Source: Bacteroidota bacterium (GTDB taxonomy: Bacteria > Bacteroidota > Bacteroidia > Chitinophagales > Chitinophagaceae). Taken from it: a stretch of 55,035 bases of DNA. Position numbers and translations under genes: made by a program. Under the pieces are notes generated by a model that ran no database searches, was not told the DNA's origin, and saw only the letters and a list, made by a program, of their open reading frames with translations. The stretch lies in the NCBI GenBank assembly GCA_023433265.1, contig JAEZDR010000189.1, forward strand, positions 1 to 55,035, given 5' to 3'. Position 1 is the first letter of the stretch; each line of letters starts with the position of its first letter. Below are positions 17,793 to 25,695 of the stretch, piece by piece.

Positions 17793-17820
17793 ACGAGCCG
17801 CTGTTTTGGCAGCGGCTCGT
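17793..17820 (-). terminator. Terminator of the clpP pair
   Basis: Perfect 11-bp stem ACGAGCCGCTG/CAGCGGCTCGT with a 6-nt loop, 19 bp beyond the clpP2 stop. The minus transcript continues with a U-rich TTTGTTTT. Confidence 0.75.
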
Positions 17821-17838
17821 CAGATTATAAAAGATTGG

Positions 17839-18489
17839 CTATAGCCTGTCCATTATATTATCAACAATGCCATATTTGATCGCTTCCGTGGCATCCATCC
17901 AATAGTCTCGATCAAAGTCTTTCATTACTTTTTCATAAGTCTGTCCACAATTCTTAGCTAAAAGTTCTGCACCCATTTTTTTGGTCTTCTCAATTTGTTC
18001 AGCCTGAATTTCTATATCTGCGGAGGTTGCTCTTAAGTAACCGCCAAGGCTTGGCTGATGGATCATTACTTCACCGTGAGGATAAATAAAACGGCGGCCT
18101 TTAGCGCCAACGCTCAATAATATAGAACCCATGCTGGCAGCAAGGCCCATACATATGGTGCTTACGGGAGATGATATAAGCTCAATGGTATCGTAAATAA
18201 CCATTCCGCTGGTAACCATTCCGCCCGGACTGTTGATGAAGAACCTAATTTCCTTACCAGGATTATCTGCTTCCAGGAGCAGTAGTTTAGTTACCACTTC
18301 TTTAGCTGACCTGTCATCTACTGCGCCCCATAAGTAAACTTCCCTTTTTTCAAGAAATAGTTTCTCCATTTTCTTTAGGAGATACTGGCTTTTATCTTCT
18401 TTGTCTGGTTTCCCTATTTCTTCCTCAGGGTCAGTTTCCGGCTCCTCATTAAGTTTATAGGGTTTGGTCAGGTATTCTTTATTAAGCAT
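17839..18489 (-). CDS. clpP: ATP-dependent Clp protease proteolytic subunit, second paralogue
   Basis: 216 aa. Serine protease subunit forming the barrel used by ClpX/ClpA-type ATPases. The triad is intact: S119 (GLAASMGS), H144 (MIHQPS) and D191 (KDFDRDYW). An acidic N-terminal extension (about residues 14-33) replaces the short propeptide of canonical ClpP. It follows its paralogue by 18 bp and the two are clearly co-transcribed. The two proteins differ throughout, suggesting a hetero-oligomeric ClpP1P2 core, which is inference. Confidence 0.92.
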   Translation of the reverse strand: MLNKEYLTKPYKLNEEPETDPEEEIGKPDKEDKSQYLLKKMEKLFLEKREVYLWGAVDDRSAKEVVTKLLLLEADNPGKEIRFFINSPGGMVTSGMVIYDTIELISSPVSTICMGLAASMGSILLSVGAKGRRFIYPHGEVMIHQPSLGGYLRATSADIEIQAEQIEKTKKMGAELLAKNCGQTYEKVMKDFDRDYWMDATEAIKYGIVDNIMDRL

Positions 18490-18507
18490 AATTAAGTTGT
18501 TGTTTAA

Positions 18508-19209
18508 TTATAACAAATCAGATTTTTTCTCTTTGCGGGTGTTCTTTAGTAGTACTTCATCTACTACACCATAGGTTTTCGCTTCTTCAGCAGTCAACCA
18601 ATAATCTCTATCGCAATCTACAGCAACCTTATCAAGTGGCTGCCCGGTATGGTTGCTGATGATTTCATACAACTCCTGCTTTATCTTCCTTATTTCTCTG
18701 GCAGTTATTTGAATGTCGGTAGCTTGGCCGCCAATTGCGCCGCTTGGCTGATGCAACATTACCCTGCTATGTTTAAGTGCGGTTCTTTTACCGGTAACAC
18801 CTGCACATAGCAATACCGCGCCCATACTGGCTGCCATGCCCGTGCAAATGGTGGCTACATCGGGGCCAATAAATTGCATAGTGTCATAAATACCCAATCC
18901 TGCGTAAACACTTCCGCCGGGGCTGTTGATATACATTTGAATATCACGCACCCTGTCGGTGCTTTCTAAAAACAAAAGCTGAGCGGTTACAATGTTTGCT
19001 ACATAATCATTGACGGCTTCGCCCATAAAAATAATCCTGTCCATCATAAGACGACTAAAAACGTCCATACTAGCCACGTTCAATGGGCGCTCCTCAATGA
19101 TATATGGAGTTAAGTTAGTTATTTGATGGCTCTTGTAACTATGAAGCGTAGCACTGCTAATACCTCTGTGTTTTACAGCGTAATCCTGGAATTCCTTTTC
19201 CAAATCCAT
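18508..19209 (-). CDS. clpP: ATP-dependent Clp protease proteolytic subunit, first paralogue
   Basis: 233 aa. Catalytic residues S128 (GMAASMGA), H153 (MLHQPS) and D198 (VDCDRDYW). NSPGGSVYAG and the IGGQATDI loop are conserved, which makes this the more canonical of the two. The N-terminal about 45 residues include the processing region expected before PLNVASMDVFSRL. First gene of the clpP-clpP operon. A -7-like TACCTTCA lies at 19235-19228 on the minus strand. No tig or clpX flanks the pair, unlike the usual arrangement. Confidence 0.93.
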   Translation of the reverse strand: MDLEKEFQDYAVKHRGISSATLHSYKSHQITNLTPYIIEERPLNVASMDVFSRLMMDRIIFMGEAVNDYVANIVTAQLLFLESTDRVRDIQMYINSPGGSVYAGLGIYDTMQFIGPDVATICTGMAASMGAVLLCAGVTGKRTALKHSRVMLHQPSGAIGGQATDIQITAREIRKIKQELYEIISNHTGQPLDKVAVDCDRDYWLTAEEAKTYGVVDEVLLKNTRKEKKSDLL

Positions 19210-19575
19210 GTTGTGTGATTTATGCGATGAAGGTAAGTTATTTATAAATGAAACCTTTTAACCAAATACCATGCAAAGTATTGTAAAGCAGTCAAAAGGG
19301 CAGCTTTGTCGGCTATTTTCCAATGCCGCTAAAATGGAGATGCGTCGTTTTTGTCAGGCAGATCATACAGATTCATAGATTCTGAAAATCGCCTAAGATG
19401 ATGGTACCCTTATTTGCATAAGTTATCCGTAAAAGATGGCAGCTCTATAGATTTGAAAACATGCTTCAGCAGGCCTAAGGATAAACGGGTATGTATGAGT
19501 AGGCGAAGAACGAATGGAAGCTGAGGAGTGAAGGAGAGAAAGCAGCAGTTACTTGCTGCTTTCTCTAATGAGCTA
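19210..19575. other. Intergenic region upstream of clpP
   Basis: 366 bp without a convincing gene. It contains the putative clpP -7 element near its left end and a long hairpin near its right end (listed separately). Nothing else stands out. Confidence 0.5.
19535..19566 (-). terminator. Strong hairpin after the small lipoprotein gene
   Basis: Perfect 13-bp stem AGAGAAAGCAGCA/TGCTGCTTTCTCT with a 6-nt loop, 9 bp beyond the stop of the 19576-19788 gene. There is no pure U run, only a pyrimidine-rich 3' arm, so it may be a terminator or a 3' stabilising hairpin. Confidence 0.55.
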
Positions 19576-19788
19576 TTACTCCTTTGAAATATTACTATTG
19601 GAATCCACATCTGATTTAGGTACTATGACAGAATCGTTAAGGATTGTTGTGGAATCAGTAATGCTGCCGCCCTCGTCAATTGGAGCATCCTCTGAGGTGT
19701 CTGTGGTCATTTCGTTCGCTTCTTCGTTATCGTTGTCGCACGCTGTAAATACAAGTGCAAGGCTCATTGCCAGAAATAATCTTCTCAT
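19576..19788 (-). CDS. Small acidic lipoprotein
   Basis: 70 aa. The signal peptide ends in the lipobox FTAC with lipidated Cys at 17, followed by a strongly acidic, Ser/Thr/Asp-rich, probably disordered tail. No recognised domain. The Cys is followed by Asp-Asn-Asp, an acidic post-Cys sequence like the lipoprotein export signals described in Bacteroidota, so surface exposure is possible. It stands alone, ending at a long hairpin. Confidence 0.7.
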   Translation of the reverse strand: MRRLFLAMSLALVFTACDNDNEEANEMTTDTSEDAPIDEGGSITDSTTILNDSVIVPKSDVDSNSNISKE

Positions 19789-19992
19789 TCTATTTCGTTT
19801 GAGAAATACCCGCTAATTGAATGCCACCCTGCAGAAAGGGTGGGGAAGAGGCTCCTCATCTTTGTGCACTATAGCCTTTTTTAGCCTTTTTCCTTTTATG
19901 TTCATATTTTCATATCAATATGCATGGTTTTTGCAAATCATCTAACTATTTTTAACACGTAAACTCCAATTCATACATCTCAATCAAACATC

Positions 19993-20490
19993 ATGAAAAA
20001 AACACTCTTACTTTCTTCCTTCGCTTTGTTACTTTGGGCATGCGGTGGAGGCGAACACAAACCCGTTGACCCTACAACCGATAATGTTCCTGCTGAGGGG
20101 TCTGCACCTGCCCAGGACAATACAAGCGCATCAGGTGGCGCAAATGCAAACGCTAAGGGCTTCGGAAAGTTCGATAAAGTTGATCTTCCTGACAAACTTG
20201 ATCCTGCAATGGCCAAAAAAGGAGAAGACGTTTATAAAATGAAATGCGCTTCCTGCCATAGAACAGATGATAAGAAATTAGTTGGTCCAGGCTGGGCTGG
20301 CGTTACTAAAAGGAGAACCCCTGAATGGATCATGAACTTTGTTACAAACGTGGATGAAAACCTTGAAAAAGATGAGGCATCTAAGCAAATGCTGGAAGAG
20401 TGTTTAGTAAGAATGCCAAATCAAAACCTCAGTGACGATGATGCGCGCAATACTTTAGAATATATGCGTCAAATTGATGGAGTAAAATAA
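19993..20490 (+). CDS. Lipoprotein c-type cytochrome of the nos operon
   Basis: 165 aa monohaem cytochrome c. Lipobox LWAC with Cys17, a low-complexity Ala/Asn/Gly/Pro linker (about 28-55), haem motif C85-A-S-C88-H89 and a likely axial Met at 141 (VRMPNQNLS). It is anchored at the periplasmic face or in the outer membrane. It sits 21 nt upstream of nosZ in the same direction, so it is the probable electron donor to NosZ, as such cytochromes are in Sec-type (clade II) nos clusters. No strong promoter match is seen; TATTTTTA at 19947-19954 is a weak -7 candidate. Confidence 0.88.
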   Translation: MKKTLLLSSFALLLWACGGGEHKPVDPTTDNVPAEGSAPAQDNTSASGGANANAKGFGKFDKVDLPDKLDPAMAKKGEDVYKMKCASCHRTDDKKLVGPGWAGVTKRRTPEWIMNFVTNVDENLEKDEASKQMLEECLVRMPNQNLSDDDARNTLEYMRQIDGVK

Positions 20491-20511
20491 TAAAACCAAA
20501 ACATTTTCATT

Positions 20512-22491
20512 ATGAGAAACATCAAATTCTTTATGCTCCTGTTGGGGGGCATAGCAATGCTGCCTGCATGCAGGCCAGATAATAAAAGTGATAATACTGT
20601 TTCCGGAGATGCGGCGTCACTAGCATATGTAGCCCCCGGAAAACACGACGAGCTATATAATTTTGCTTCAGGTGGTTTTAGTGGACAGGTTGCTGTCTAT
20701 GGCCTTCCTTCAGGCAGATTGCTTAGAGTTATTCCTGTGTTTTCAGTGGATCCTGAAAAGGGATATGGTTATAGTGAAGAAACCAAAGCGATGCTGAACA
20801 CCACGAACGGCTTTGTTCCCTGGGATGATTCACACCATCCCAAGCTTTCTCAAACCAATGGAGAAAGTGATGGCCGTTGGTTATTTATCAACGGAAACAA
20901 TACGCCTAGAATAGCACGCATCGACCTCAAGACTTTCAAAACGGCTGAAATTATTGAGATTCCTAATAGCGCAGGTAACCACTCTTCGCCATATTTAACT
21001 GAAAATACGGAATACGTTATTGCGGGTACTCGTTTTAGCGTGCCGTTGGGCGATAACCAGGATGTGCCTATCAGCTCTTATAAGGAAAACTTTAAAGGAA
21101 CCGTTAGCTTTCTTAGTGTAGATAAAACTAGCGGCCGAATGAATATTGCATTCCAGATACTTACTCCAGGTGTAAACTTTGATTTGAGTGCAGGTGGAAA
21201 AGGCCCTAGTCATGGTTGGTTTTTCTTTAGCTGCTACAATGCTGAAAAAGCTAACTCTCTGCTCGAAGTAAATGCTTCGCAAGGGGACAAAGACTTTATT
21301 ATGGCAGTAAACTGGAAGAAAGCTGAAGAGTACATTAAAGCAGGCAGGGGAAAGAAGGTGAAAACGCAATACATCCGTAACCATTGGGACGAAAAGACGC
21401 ATAATACAGTATCTGAAACGCTTACCGAGGTTCTTCAATTGGATCCCGTTGAACTTAAGGACATCTGTTATATGATTCCATGCCCTAAGTCACCGCATGG
21501 AGCTGATGTAGATCCTACTGGCCAGTATATTGTAGGTAGCGGCAAGCTCGCTGCATTGCTGCCCGTATTTTCATTTGAGAAATTACAACAGGCTATTGCA
21601 AACAAGGCTTTTGATGGTGAATACGATGGCATACCGGTAATTAAATACGAAGCCGCGTTGCATGGCGAGGTAAAGAAGCCAGGCCTTGGACCTTTACACA
21701 CCGAGTTTGATGCTAACGGCAACGCTTACACTTCATTTTTTGTGTCCTCTGAAATAGTAAAATGGAATATCAAGGAGCTTAAAGTGTTGGATAGAGTGCC
21801 TACTTATTATTCTATTGGACACCTGATGGTGCCCGGTGGCGATACAAGAAAACCTTACGGTAAGTACGTTGTAGCTTACAATAAGATAACTAAAGATCGC
21901 TATTTACCCGTAGGGCCGGAGTTGCCTCAGAGCGCTCAACTATATGATATCTCGGGCGAAAAAATGAAGCTTATACTTGACTTCCCTACTATTGGAGAAC
22001 CTCACTATGCCCAGGCGATTGCTGCCGATAAAATAAAGCCTAATTCGGTAAAGATTTATAAACTGGAAGAAAACGCGCACCCCTACGTTTCTAAAGGGGA
22101 GGGTCAGAGCAAAGTAGTAAGAGAAGGCAATAAAGTTCACGTTTATGGCACCGCCATCAGGAGCCACTTCGCGCCGGATAACATCGAAGGTATCAGGGTG
22201 GGGGATGAGGTTTATTTCCACGTAACTAATCTTGAACAGGATTGGGACATTCCGCATGGTTTTGCCGTAAAACATGCAAATACCGCTGAGCTGCTCATCA
22301 TGCCCGGTGAAACTGCAACACTCAAGTGGGTCCCAAGTAAACCAGGTGTTTATCCCTTCTACTGTACCGATTTCTGTAGTGCGTTGCACCAGGAAATGCA
22401 AGGTTATATAAGGGTTTCACCGGCGGGTAGTAGCGTTCCGCTTACGTTTAGTACGGGAGGCAGCACAACAGGCGCAGGTGATGCTAAATAA
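20512..22491 (+). CDS. nosZ: Nitrous oxide reductase, Sec-type (clade II)
   Basis: 659 aa. Reduces N2O to N2 as a terminal electron acceptor in the periplasm. The N-terminus is a lipoprotein signal (LPAC, Cys20) with no twin-arginine motif, which marks the atypical Sec-dependent clade. The N-terminal propeller carries CuZ-site motifs (DDSHHPKLSQTNG and, later, SPHGADVDP and GPLHTEFD). The C-terminal cupredoxin domain has the CuA ligands C618, C622, H626 and M629 (CTDFCSALHQEM), with another His in WDIPHGF. All expected copper ligands seem present. A strong terminator follows directly, so nosD, nosY and nosL are not downstream. Confidence 0.95.
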   Translation: MRNIKFFMLLLGGIAMLPACRPDNKSDNTVSGDAASLAYVAPGKHDELYNFASGGFSGQVAVYGLPSGRLLRVIPVFSVDPEKGYGYSEETKAMLNTTNGFVPWDDSHHPKLSQTNGESDGRWLFINGNNTPRIARIDLKTFKTAEIIEIPNSAGNHSSPYLTENTEYVIAGTRFSVPLGDNQDVPISSYKENFKGTVSFLSVDKTSGRMNIAFQILTPGVNFDLSAGGKGPSHGWFFFSCYNAEKANSLLEVNASQGDKDFIMAVNWKKAEEYIKAGRGKKVKTQYIRNHWDEKTHNTVSETLTEVLQLDPVELKDICYMIPCPKSPHGADVDPTGQYIVGSGKLAALLPVFSFEKLQQAIANKAFDGEYDGIPVIKYEAALHGEVKKPGLGPLHTEFDANGNAYTSFFVSSEIVKWNIKELKVLDRVPTYYSIGHLMVPGGDTRKPYGKYVVAYNKITKDRYLPVGPELPQSAQLYDISGEKMKLILDFPTIGEPHYAQAIAADKIKPNSVKIYKLEENAHPYVSKGEGQSKVVREGNKVHVYGTAIRSHFAPDNIEGIRVGDEVYFHVTNLEQDWDIPHGFAVKHANTAELLIMPGETATLKWVPSKPGVYPFYCTDFCSALHQEMQGYIRVSPAGSSVPLTFSTGGSTTGAGDAK

Positions 22492-22516
22492 TTGTTGATC
22501 CACTTTCTAAAATAGG

Positions 22517-22547
22517 CCGCCCTGCCGCAGCAGGGCGGTTTTCTTTT
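22517..22547 (+). terminator. Terminator of the nosZ transcript
   Basis: Perfect 9-bp GC-rich stem CCGCCCTGC/GCAGGGCGG with a CGCA loop and the tail TTTTCTTTT, 25 bp after the nosZ stop. Confidence 0.88.
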
Positions 22548-22685
22548 ATGCATTTGCGTCAAGTAATTAGGTCAAACACTTTCCCGCATTGATAATCAAC
22601 AATCTATTCCAATCTACTCTTCAATTGTTCCGATTTTCCATATCCAACTACTTCGGCCGGCATTTCCTTCTTGTTTCATTTAAAA

Positions 22686-22817
22686 ACGGGGTCTCAATTA
22701 GGTCTAAAGCGGGTCTGCAGCGTATCTACAGCGTATCTACAGCGTATCTGCAGCGTTTTTAACAGGATGCAACTCCGAGGTAACCTTTATGTTAACCCTA
22801 GGTAAACTCGTGGTCAG
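22686..22817. repeat. 11-bp periodic tandem array A
   Basis: Adjoining 11-bp units from 22686. The core is AGCGGGTCTGC (22708), AGCGTATCTAC (22719), AGCGTATCTAC (22730) and AGCGTATCTGC (22741), flanked by decayed units (GTCT in register at 22691 and 22702). GGTAACC (22779) and GGTAAAC (22801) are 22 bp apart further right. There are no spacers, so this is not CRISPR. It lies between the nosZ terminator and the receiver gene. A unit of 11 bp is not a coding period. See the related arrays at 38.9 and 52.4 kb. Confidence 0.8.
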
Positions 22818-22921
22818 GCCGCTATAAATCGGTTAGTGAAGTGCCCTAAAGCTTTGGGATACCCGTTACCTGTTCCAAAAACTTAATATGTCCCCTTTTC
22901 CATGTTAACAGCGCTTTCGTA

Positions 22922-22929
22922 TATCTTCG
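22922..22929 (+). promoter_or_regulatory. Putative -7 element of the receiver gene
   Basis: TATCTTCG, 7 nt before the ATG at 22937. The same octamer precedes the yqeY-like gene (25178) and nusB (50141-50134, minus). No TTG is found at -33. Confidence 0.35.
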
Positions 22930-22936
22930 GGCGGCA

Positions 22937-23332
22937 ATGGAGCAAAGCAACATCTTTAAGGGGTTCATCATTTTAGTGGAAGACGATGCCGCATTAGCAG
23001 AAACTATTGAAACGGTATTAACCAGGGCCGGACATGAAGTGGCCGTAGCGGTGGATTCACACGAGTTGTTTACGCTTCTTGATGCCCGGCTTCCAGACCT
23101 TATTGTATCAGATGTAAGGCTCGGCATTGAAGATGGAAAAGAACTCTGCCTTCAAATAAAGCTCAACCCCAGGTATAAGCACATTCCTGTACTGCTTACA
23201 ACAGCATTTAGCCTAACAGACTGGGAAGTAGATTCTTTTATGGCCGATGCTTACCTTCCAAAACCCTTCGAAATAAGTGACCTGGAAACGCAGGTCAGCA
23301 GGTTATTGCAGAAATATAAAAAGCAGGTTTAG
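22937..23332 (+). CDS. Single-domain response regulator (receiver only)
   Basis: 131 aa CheY-like protein. Acidic pocket E15-D16-D17, phosphoacceptor D59 (LIVSDVRLG), T88/T89 and K109 (LPKPFE). No DNA-binding or enzyme output domain follows, so it would act by protein contact or as a phosphate shuttle. A PAS protein with a kinase-like H-box lies 1 kb to the right; pairing is possible but unproved. Its stop overlaps the stop of the convergent ABC ATPase gene by 4 nt. Confidence 0.88.
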   Translation: MEQSNIFKGFIILVEDDAALAETIETVLTRAGHEVAVAVDSHELFTLLDARLPDLIVSDVRLGIEDGKELCLQIKLNPRYKHIPVLLTTAFSLTDWEVDSFMADAYLPKPFEISDLETQVSRLLQKYKKQV

Positions 23333-24042
23333 TTTGATTGTTCCCGCCTCATTATTTCTGCTATCATTCTATTTAAACGTTCTTCACCTGTACGTTCCTG
23401 CAACTCCTGGATGGTAGAATGGAAGCGGAGCTTTCCGTCTTGCATATAAATAACCTCCGATGTAAGATCATCAAGATCGCTTAGTACGTGGGAAGTAATG
23501 AGGATAAGCTTTCCTTTTTCTTTTTCTTTCCTAATCTTGTCCTTTAGTTTTTCTACGGATAACGGATCTAGCCCTGCTGTCGGTTCATCCAGGATGAGAA
23601 CTTGTGGATTGAAAAGGAACGCAATGCAAGCGCTCACTTTCTGACGGGTTCCGCCAGAGAGAGAACGCATACTCTTGTTTTGAATGGAAGGAATATCGAA
23701 CTCCCGGATCAGGTCCTCATCATATTCGGTTTGGTGTTGCCTGATCTCTCTCATCATGCTAAGTACCTGCTGTACAGTCATATTTTCGGGAAATCGGCTT
23801 ATTTGGGGCATATAACCAATATTACTCCGATAAGACCAATGGTTCCTGACCGTTTCGCCATTTACGAGAATATCGCCTTTTGTAGGAATTACTAACCCCA
23901 GGATACTCTTGATAAGCGTCGTTTTACCAGAGCCATTAGGGCCAATTAATGCAATGGTTTGGCCCTTATTTAGTTTAAGAGAGATACTGTTTAAAGCCGT
24001 GAATTTTCCGTATTTCTTTACCAGTTCTTTTAATTCAATCAT
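23329..24042 (-). CDS. ABC transporter ATP-binding protein, NosF-like
   Basis: 237 aa. Walker A GPNGSGKT (34-41), Q-loop Q80, signature LSGG (128-131), Walker B VLILDEP with catalytic E153, and switch His185. The IGYMPQ-RFPENMTV and SGGTRQKVSA segments resemble the NosF subunits I recall from Bacteroidota nos clusters, where NosF works with membrane protein NosY and with NosD in copper-site assembly of NosZ. Here it has no permease neighbour: it is a lone gene, convergent with the receiver gene. TAGGTTTG at 24104-24097 may be its -7 box. It could instead serve another ABC exporter. Confidence 0.75.
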   Translation of the reverse strand: MIELKELVKKYGKFTALNSISLKLNKGQTIALIGPNGSGKTTLIKSILGLVIPTKGDILVNGETVRNHWSYRSNIGYMPQISRFPENMTVQQVLSMMREIRQHQTEYDEDLIREFDIPSIQNKSMRSLSGGTRQKVSACIAFLFNPQVLILDEPTAGLDPLSVEKLKDKIRKEKEKGKLILITSHVLSDLDDLTSEVIYMQDGKLRFHSTIQELQERTGEERLNRMIAEIMRREQSN

Positions 24043-24096
24043 GATATCATCCGGTCAAACATTGGGTTACGCCTTTAACCCAGCGTGATTGGATGG

Positions 24097-24104
24097 CAAA
24101 CCTA
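24097..24104 (-). promoter_or_regulatory. Putative -7 element of the NosF-like gene
   Basis: TAGGTTTG on the minus strand, 54 nt before the ATG. The same octamer is found upstream of the Omp28-like, DUF2723 and citrate synthase genes. No good -33 TTG. Confidence 0.4.
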
Positions 24105-24187
24105 CCAAAAGCTAAGGAGATGTACCTGCTTTAGATCATAAACGGTCATAAGTTTAGCTGTTATTGAGGGGGCTGCAAATAAACAAA

Positions 24188-24208
24188 CCCCACCTGAGAA
24201 AGGTGAGG
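24188..24208 (-). terminator. Possible terminator of the PAS protein gene
   Basis: CCCCACCT/AGGTGAGG stem with one mismatch. The minus transcript continues with TTTGTTTATTT. It lies about 130 bp after the gene's stop, so the assignment is tentative. Confidence 0.4.
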
Positions 24209-24340
24209 TCTTATCTAATCCATCGCCCCAAAAAAAGCTGGTTAATTTCACCCTTTACGGGTGCACAGTTCATCCCATAAGTAGTAATAAGCCGATATAA
24301 AGAATCGCAAAGGCTATTAAACGCTGCCCCGTTTTAAATT

Positions 24341-25093
24341 TTAAGGTTTTTCAGGCTGCGCTGCTTTCACAATATTCCGGATTACAGTATCCAGCTCTTT
24401 AGCGGATTCGTCAAGTATACTAACGTATTCGGGTGTATACCTCGATTCATCGGACTTTATTAGTTCAAGTGCACCCAGGATATTTGCGAGGGGGCGCCGT
24501 ACCACATGAGATTGCATCCAAACAAGCTCTTTGAGCCTGGTGTCTGTATCAATTTCTTTTTGAACATTGGTGAACACTACAAAAGAGTCGGCGATCCCTT
24601 CAATGTTAATCTTGTAGGTGTAGCATCGTATAAAAAACTTATTTGCCTGGCTATTACTGGCAAGCAATAAATATTGGTTAGAGATTTCACCGGATCCTTC
24701 GGGCTTTGCGTTTTTAAAGCTCCTTCCATCTGCCAGTATCTCATCAAAAGTGAGTGCTTTAAATTCTGTTTTAGTGTAGCCGAACAACTTACAGGTAGCC
24801 TGGTTGGCGGCAAGAAATTGTAAGGTTTCCTCATTATAAACTGCCAGGCAAACAGGGCTGTGTTCGAAAAAACTGCGAAACCTAAGCTCGGTCTTCCTTA
24901 TCTCTTTGCGATTGAAAAGGAGTAGCAGGTAAAGAGCAAAGGCAGTCACGAATACAAACAAGAAACCTTTTATTGTTTGCCAGTTTACTTCCTTCTGGCC
25001 AGGTAATGTATCCAAAATATAGTCTGAGACGGCTATCCAGCAGCAACCAATGGCGAGGTAGTATAATGCTATCCTTACTGGATATTTGCTCAT
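24341..25093 (-). CDS. Membrane PAS protein with histidine-kinase H-box but no ATPase domain
   Basis: 250 aa from ATG 25091-25093. The frame is open to 25198, but the earlier codons lack a plausible N-terminus. Two membrane spans (about 6-25 and 41-60), a PAS domain (about 70-180), then an H-box-like helix WMQSHVVRRPLANI with His196 and a second helix to the end. The protein stops where the catalytic ATPase domain would begin (no N, G1 or G2 boxes), and the stop is clean. It may be a phosphotransfer or dimerisation partner of a complete kinase, or a non-phosphorylated sensor. The nearby lone receiver is a candidate partner. Confidence 0.78.
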   Translation of the reverse strand: MSKYPVRIALYYLAIGCCWIAVSDYILDTLPGQKEVNWQTIKGFLFVFVTAFALYLLLLFNRKEIRKTELRFRSFFEHSPVCLAVYNEETLQFLAANQATCKLFGYTKTEFKALTFDEILADGRSFKNAKPEGSGEISNQYLLLASNSQANKFFIRCYTYKINIEGIADSFVVFTNVQKEIDTDTRLKELVWMQSHVVRRPLANILGALELIKSDESRYTPEYVSILDESAKELDTVIRNIVKAAQPEKP

Positions 25094-25177
25094 AATGAGT
25101 ACGGTTTCCGTAATTGAATTTAAAGGATTTATGATAAAGAAGCGCAAACCATTGAGATGTTTTTCAGAAGAAGCAAA

Positions 25178-25185
25178 TATCTTCG
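25178..25185 (+). promoter_or_regulatory. Putative -7 element of the yqeY-like gene
   Basis: TATCTTCG, 39 nt before the ATG at 25225. A TTG at 25152-25154 gives a 23-nt spacer, slightly long. Confidence 0.4.
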
Positions 25186-25224
25186 AAGTTGGATTCAAGA
25201 AATACCAAATAACACGGATAAACT

Positions 25225-25674
25225 ATGACACTAGAGCAACGCATAATGGGAGAGATGAAAGAGGCGATGAAATCAAAGAACGAAGGAGCATTGCGCGGAC
25301 TGAGGGCGATAAAAGCGGAAATTATTAAGGCTAAAACTGAACCTGGTGCTAACGGAGAGATTAATTCTGACACCGAGATGAAGCTTTTACAGAAGTTGGT
25401 GAAGCAGCGCAAAGACTCGCTGGAGATATTTGAGCAACAAAAAAGGGAAGACCTTGCGACAAAAGAGAGAGAAGAGATTGAAATTATAGAACGTTTTTTA
25501 CCAAAGCAGCTTTCTGAAGAGGAATTGAAGGCTGAGCTCAAAACTATAATCACAGAAGTAGGCGCTTCATCTGCTGCGGATATGGGAAAGGTGATGGGGA
25601 CGGCAACAAAAAGGTTAGCCGGGCGTGCGGATGGAAAAGCTATTTCTACTGCTGTAAAAGAGATGCTTGGATAG
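25225..25674 (+). CDS. GatB/YqeY domain-containing protein
   Basis: 149 aa, all helical. The N-terminal part (EQRIMGEMKEAMKSKNEGALRGLRAIKAEI) and the FLPKQLSEEELKAEL, GKVMG and ADGKAIS motifs define the YqeY family, which resembles the tRNA-binding tail of the GatB amidotransferase subunit. Cytosolic; exact role unresolved. It is followed 21 bp later by the CvpA-like gene, probably co-transcribed. Confidence 0.92.
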   Translation: MTLEQRIMGEMKEAMKSKNEGALRGLRAIKAEIIKAKTEPGANGEINSDTEMKLLQKLVKQRKDSLEIFEQQKREDLATKEREEIEIIERFLPKQLSEEELKAELKTIITEVGASSAADMGKVMGTATKRLAGRADGKAISTAVKEMLG

Positions 25675-25695
25675 GCCTCCAGAGAGATTTACTAC

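Larger units (their letters stand above)
22492..22936. other. Intergenic region nosZ to receiver gene
   Basis: 445 bp with no gene. It contains the nosZ terminator, a pyrimidine-rich stretch, array A and the putative promoter of the next gene. Confidence 0.6.

Noticed and set aside
19861..19992. FNR/CRP-type operator upstream of the nos operon
   Set aside because: No TTGAT-N4-ATCAA-like palindrome with adequate match could be found, only AT-rich sequence.
22686..22817. CRISPR array
   Set aside because: Units of 11 bp adjoin with no unique spacers, and no cas gene is present.
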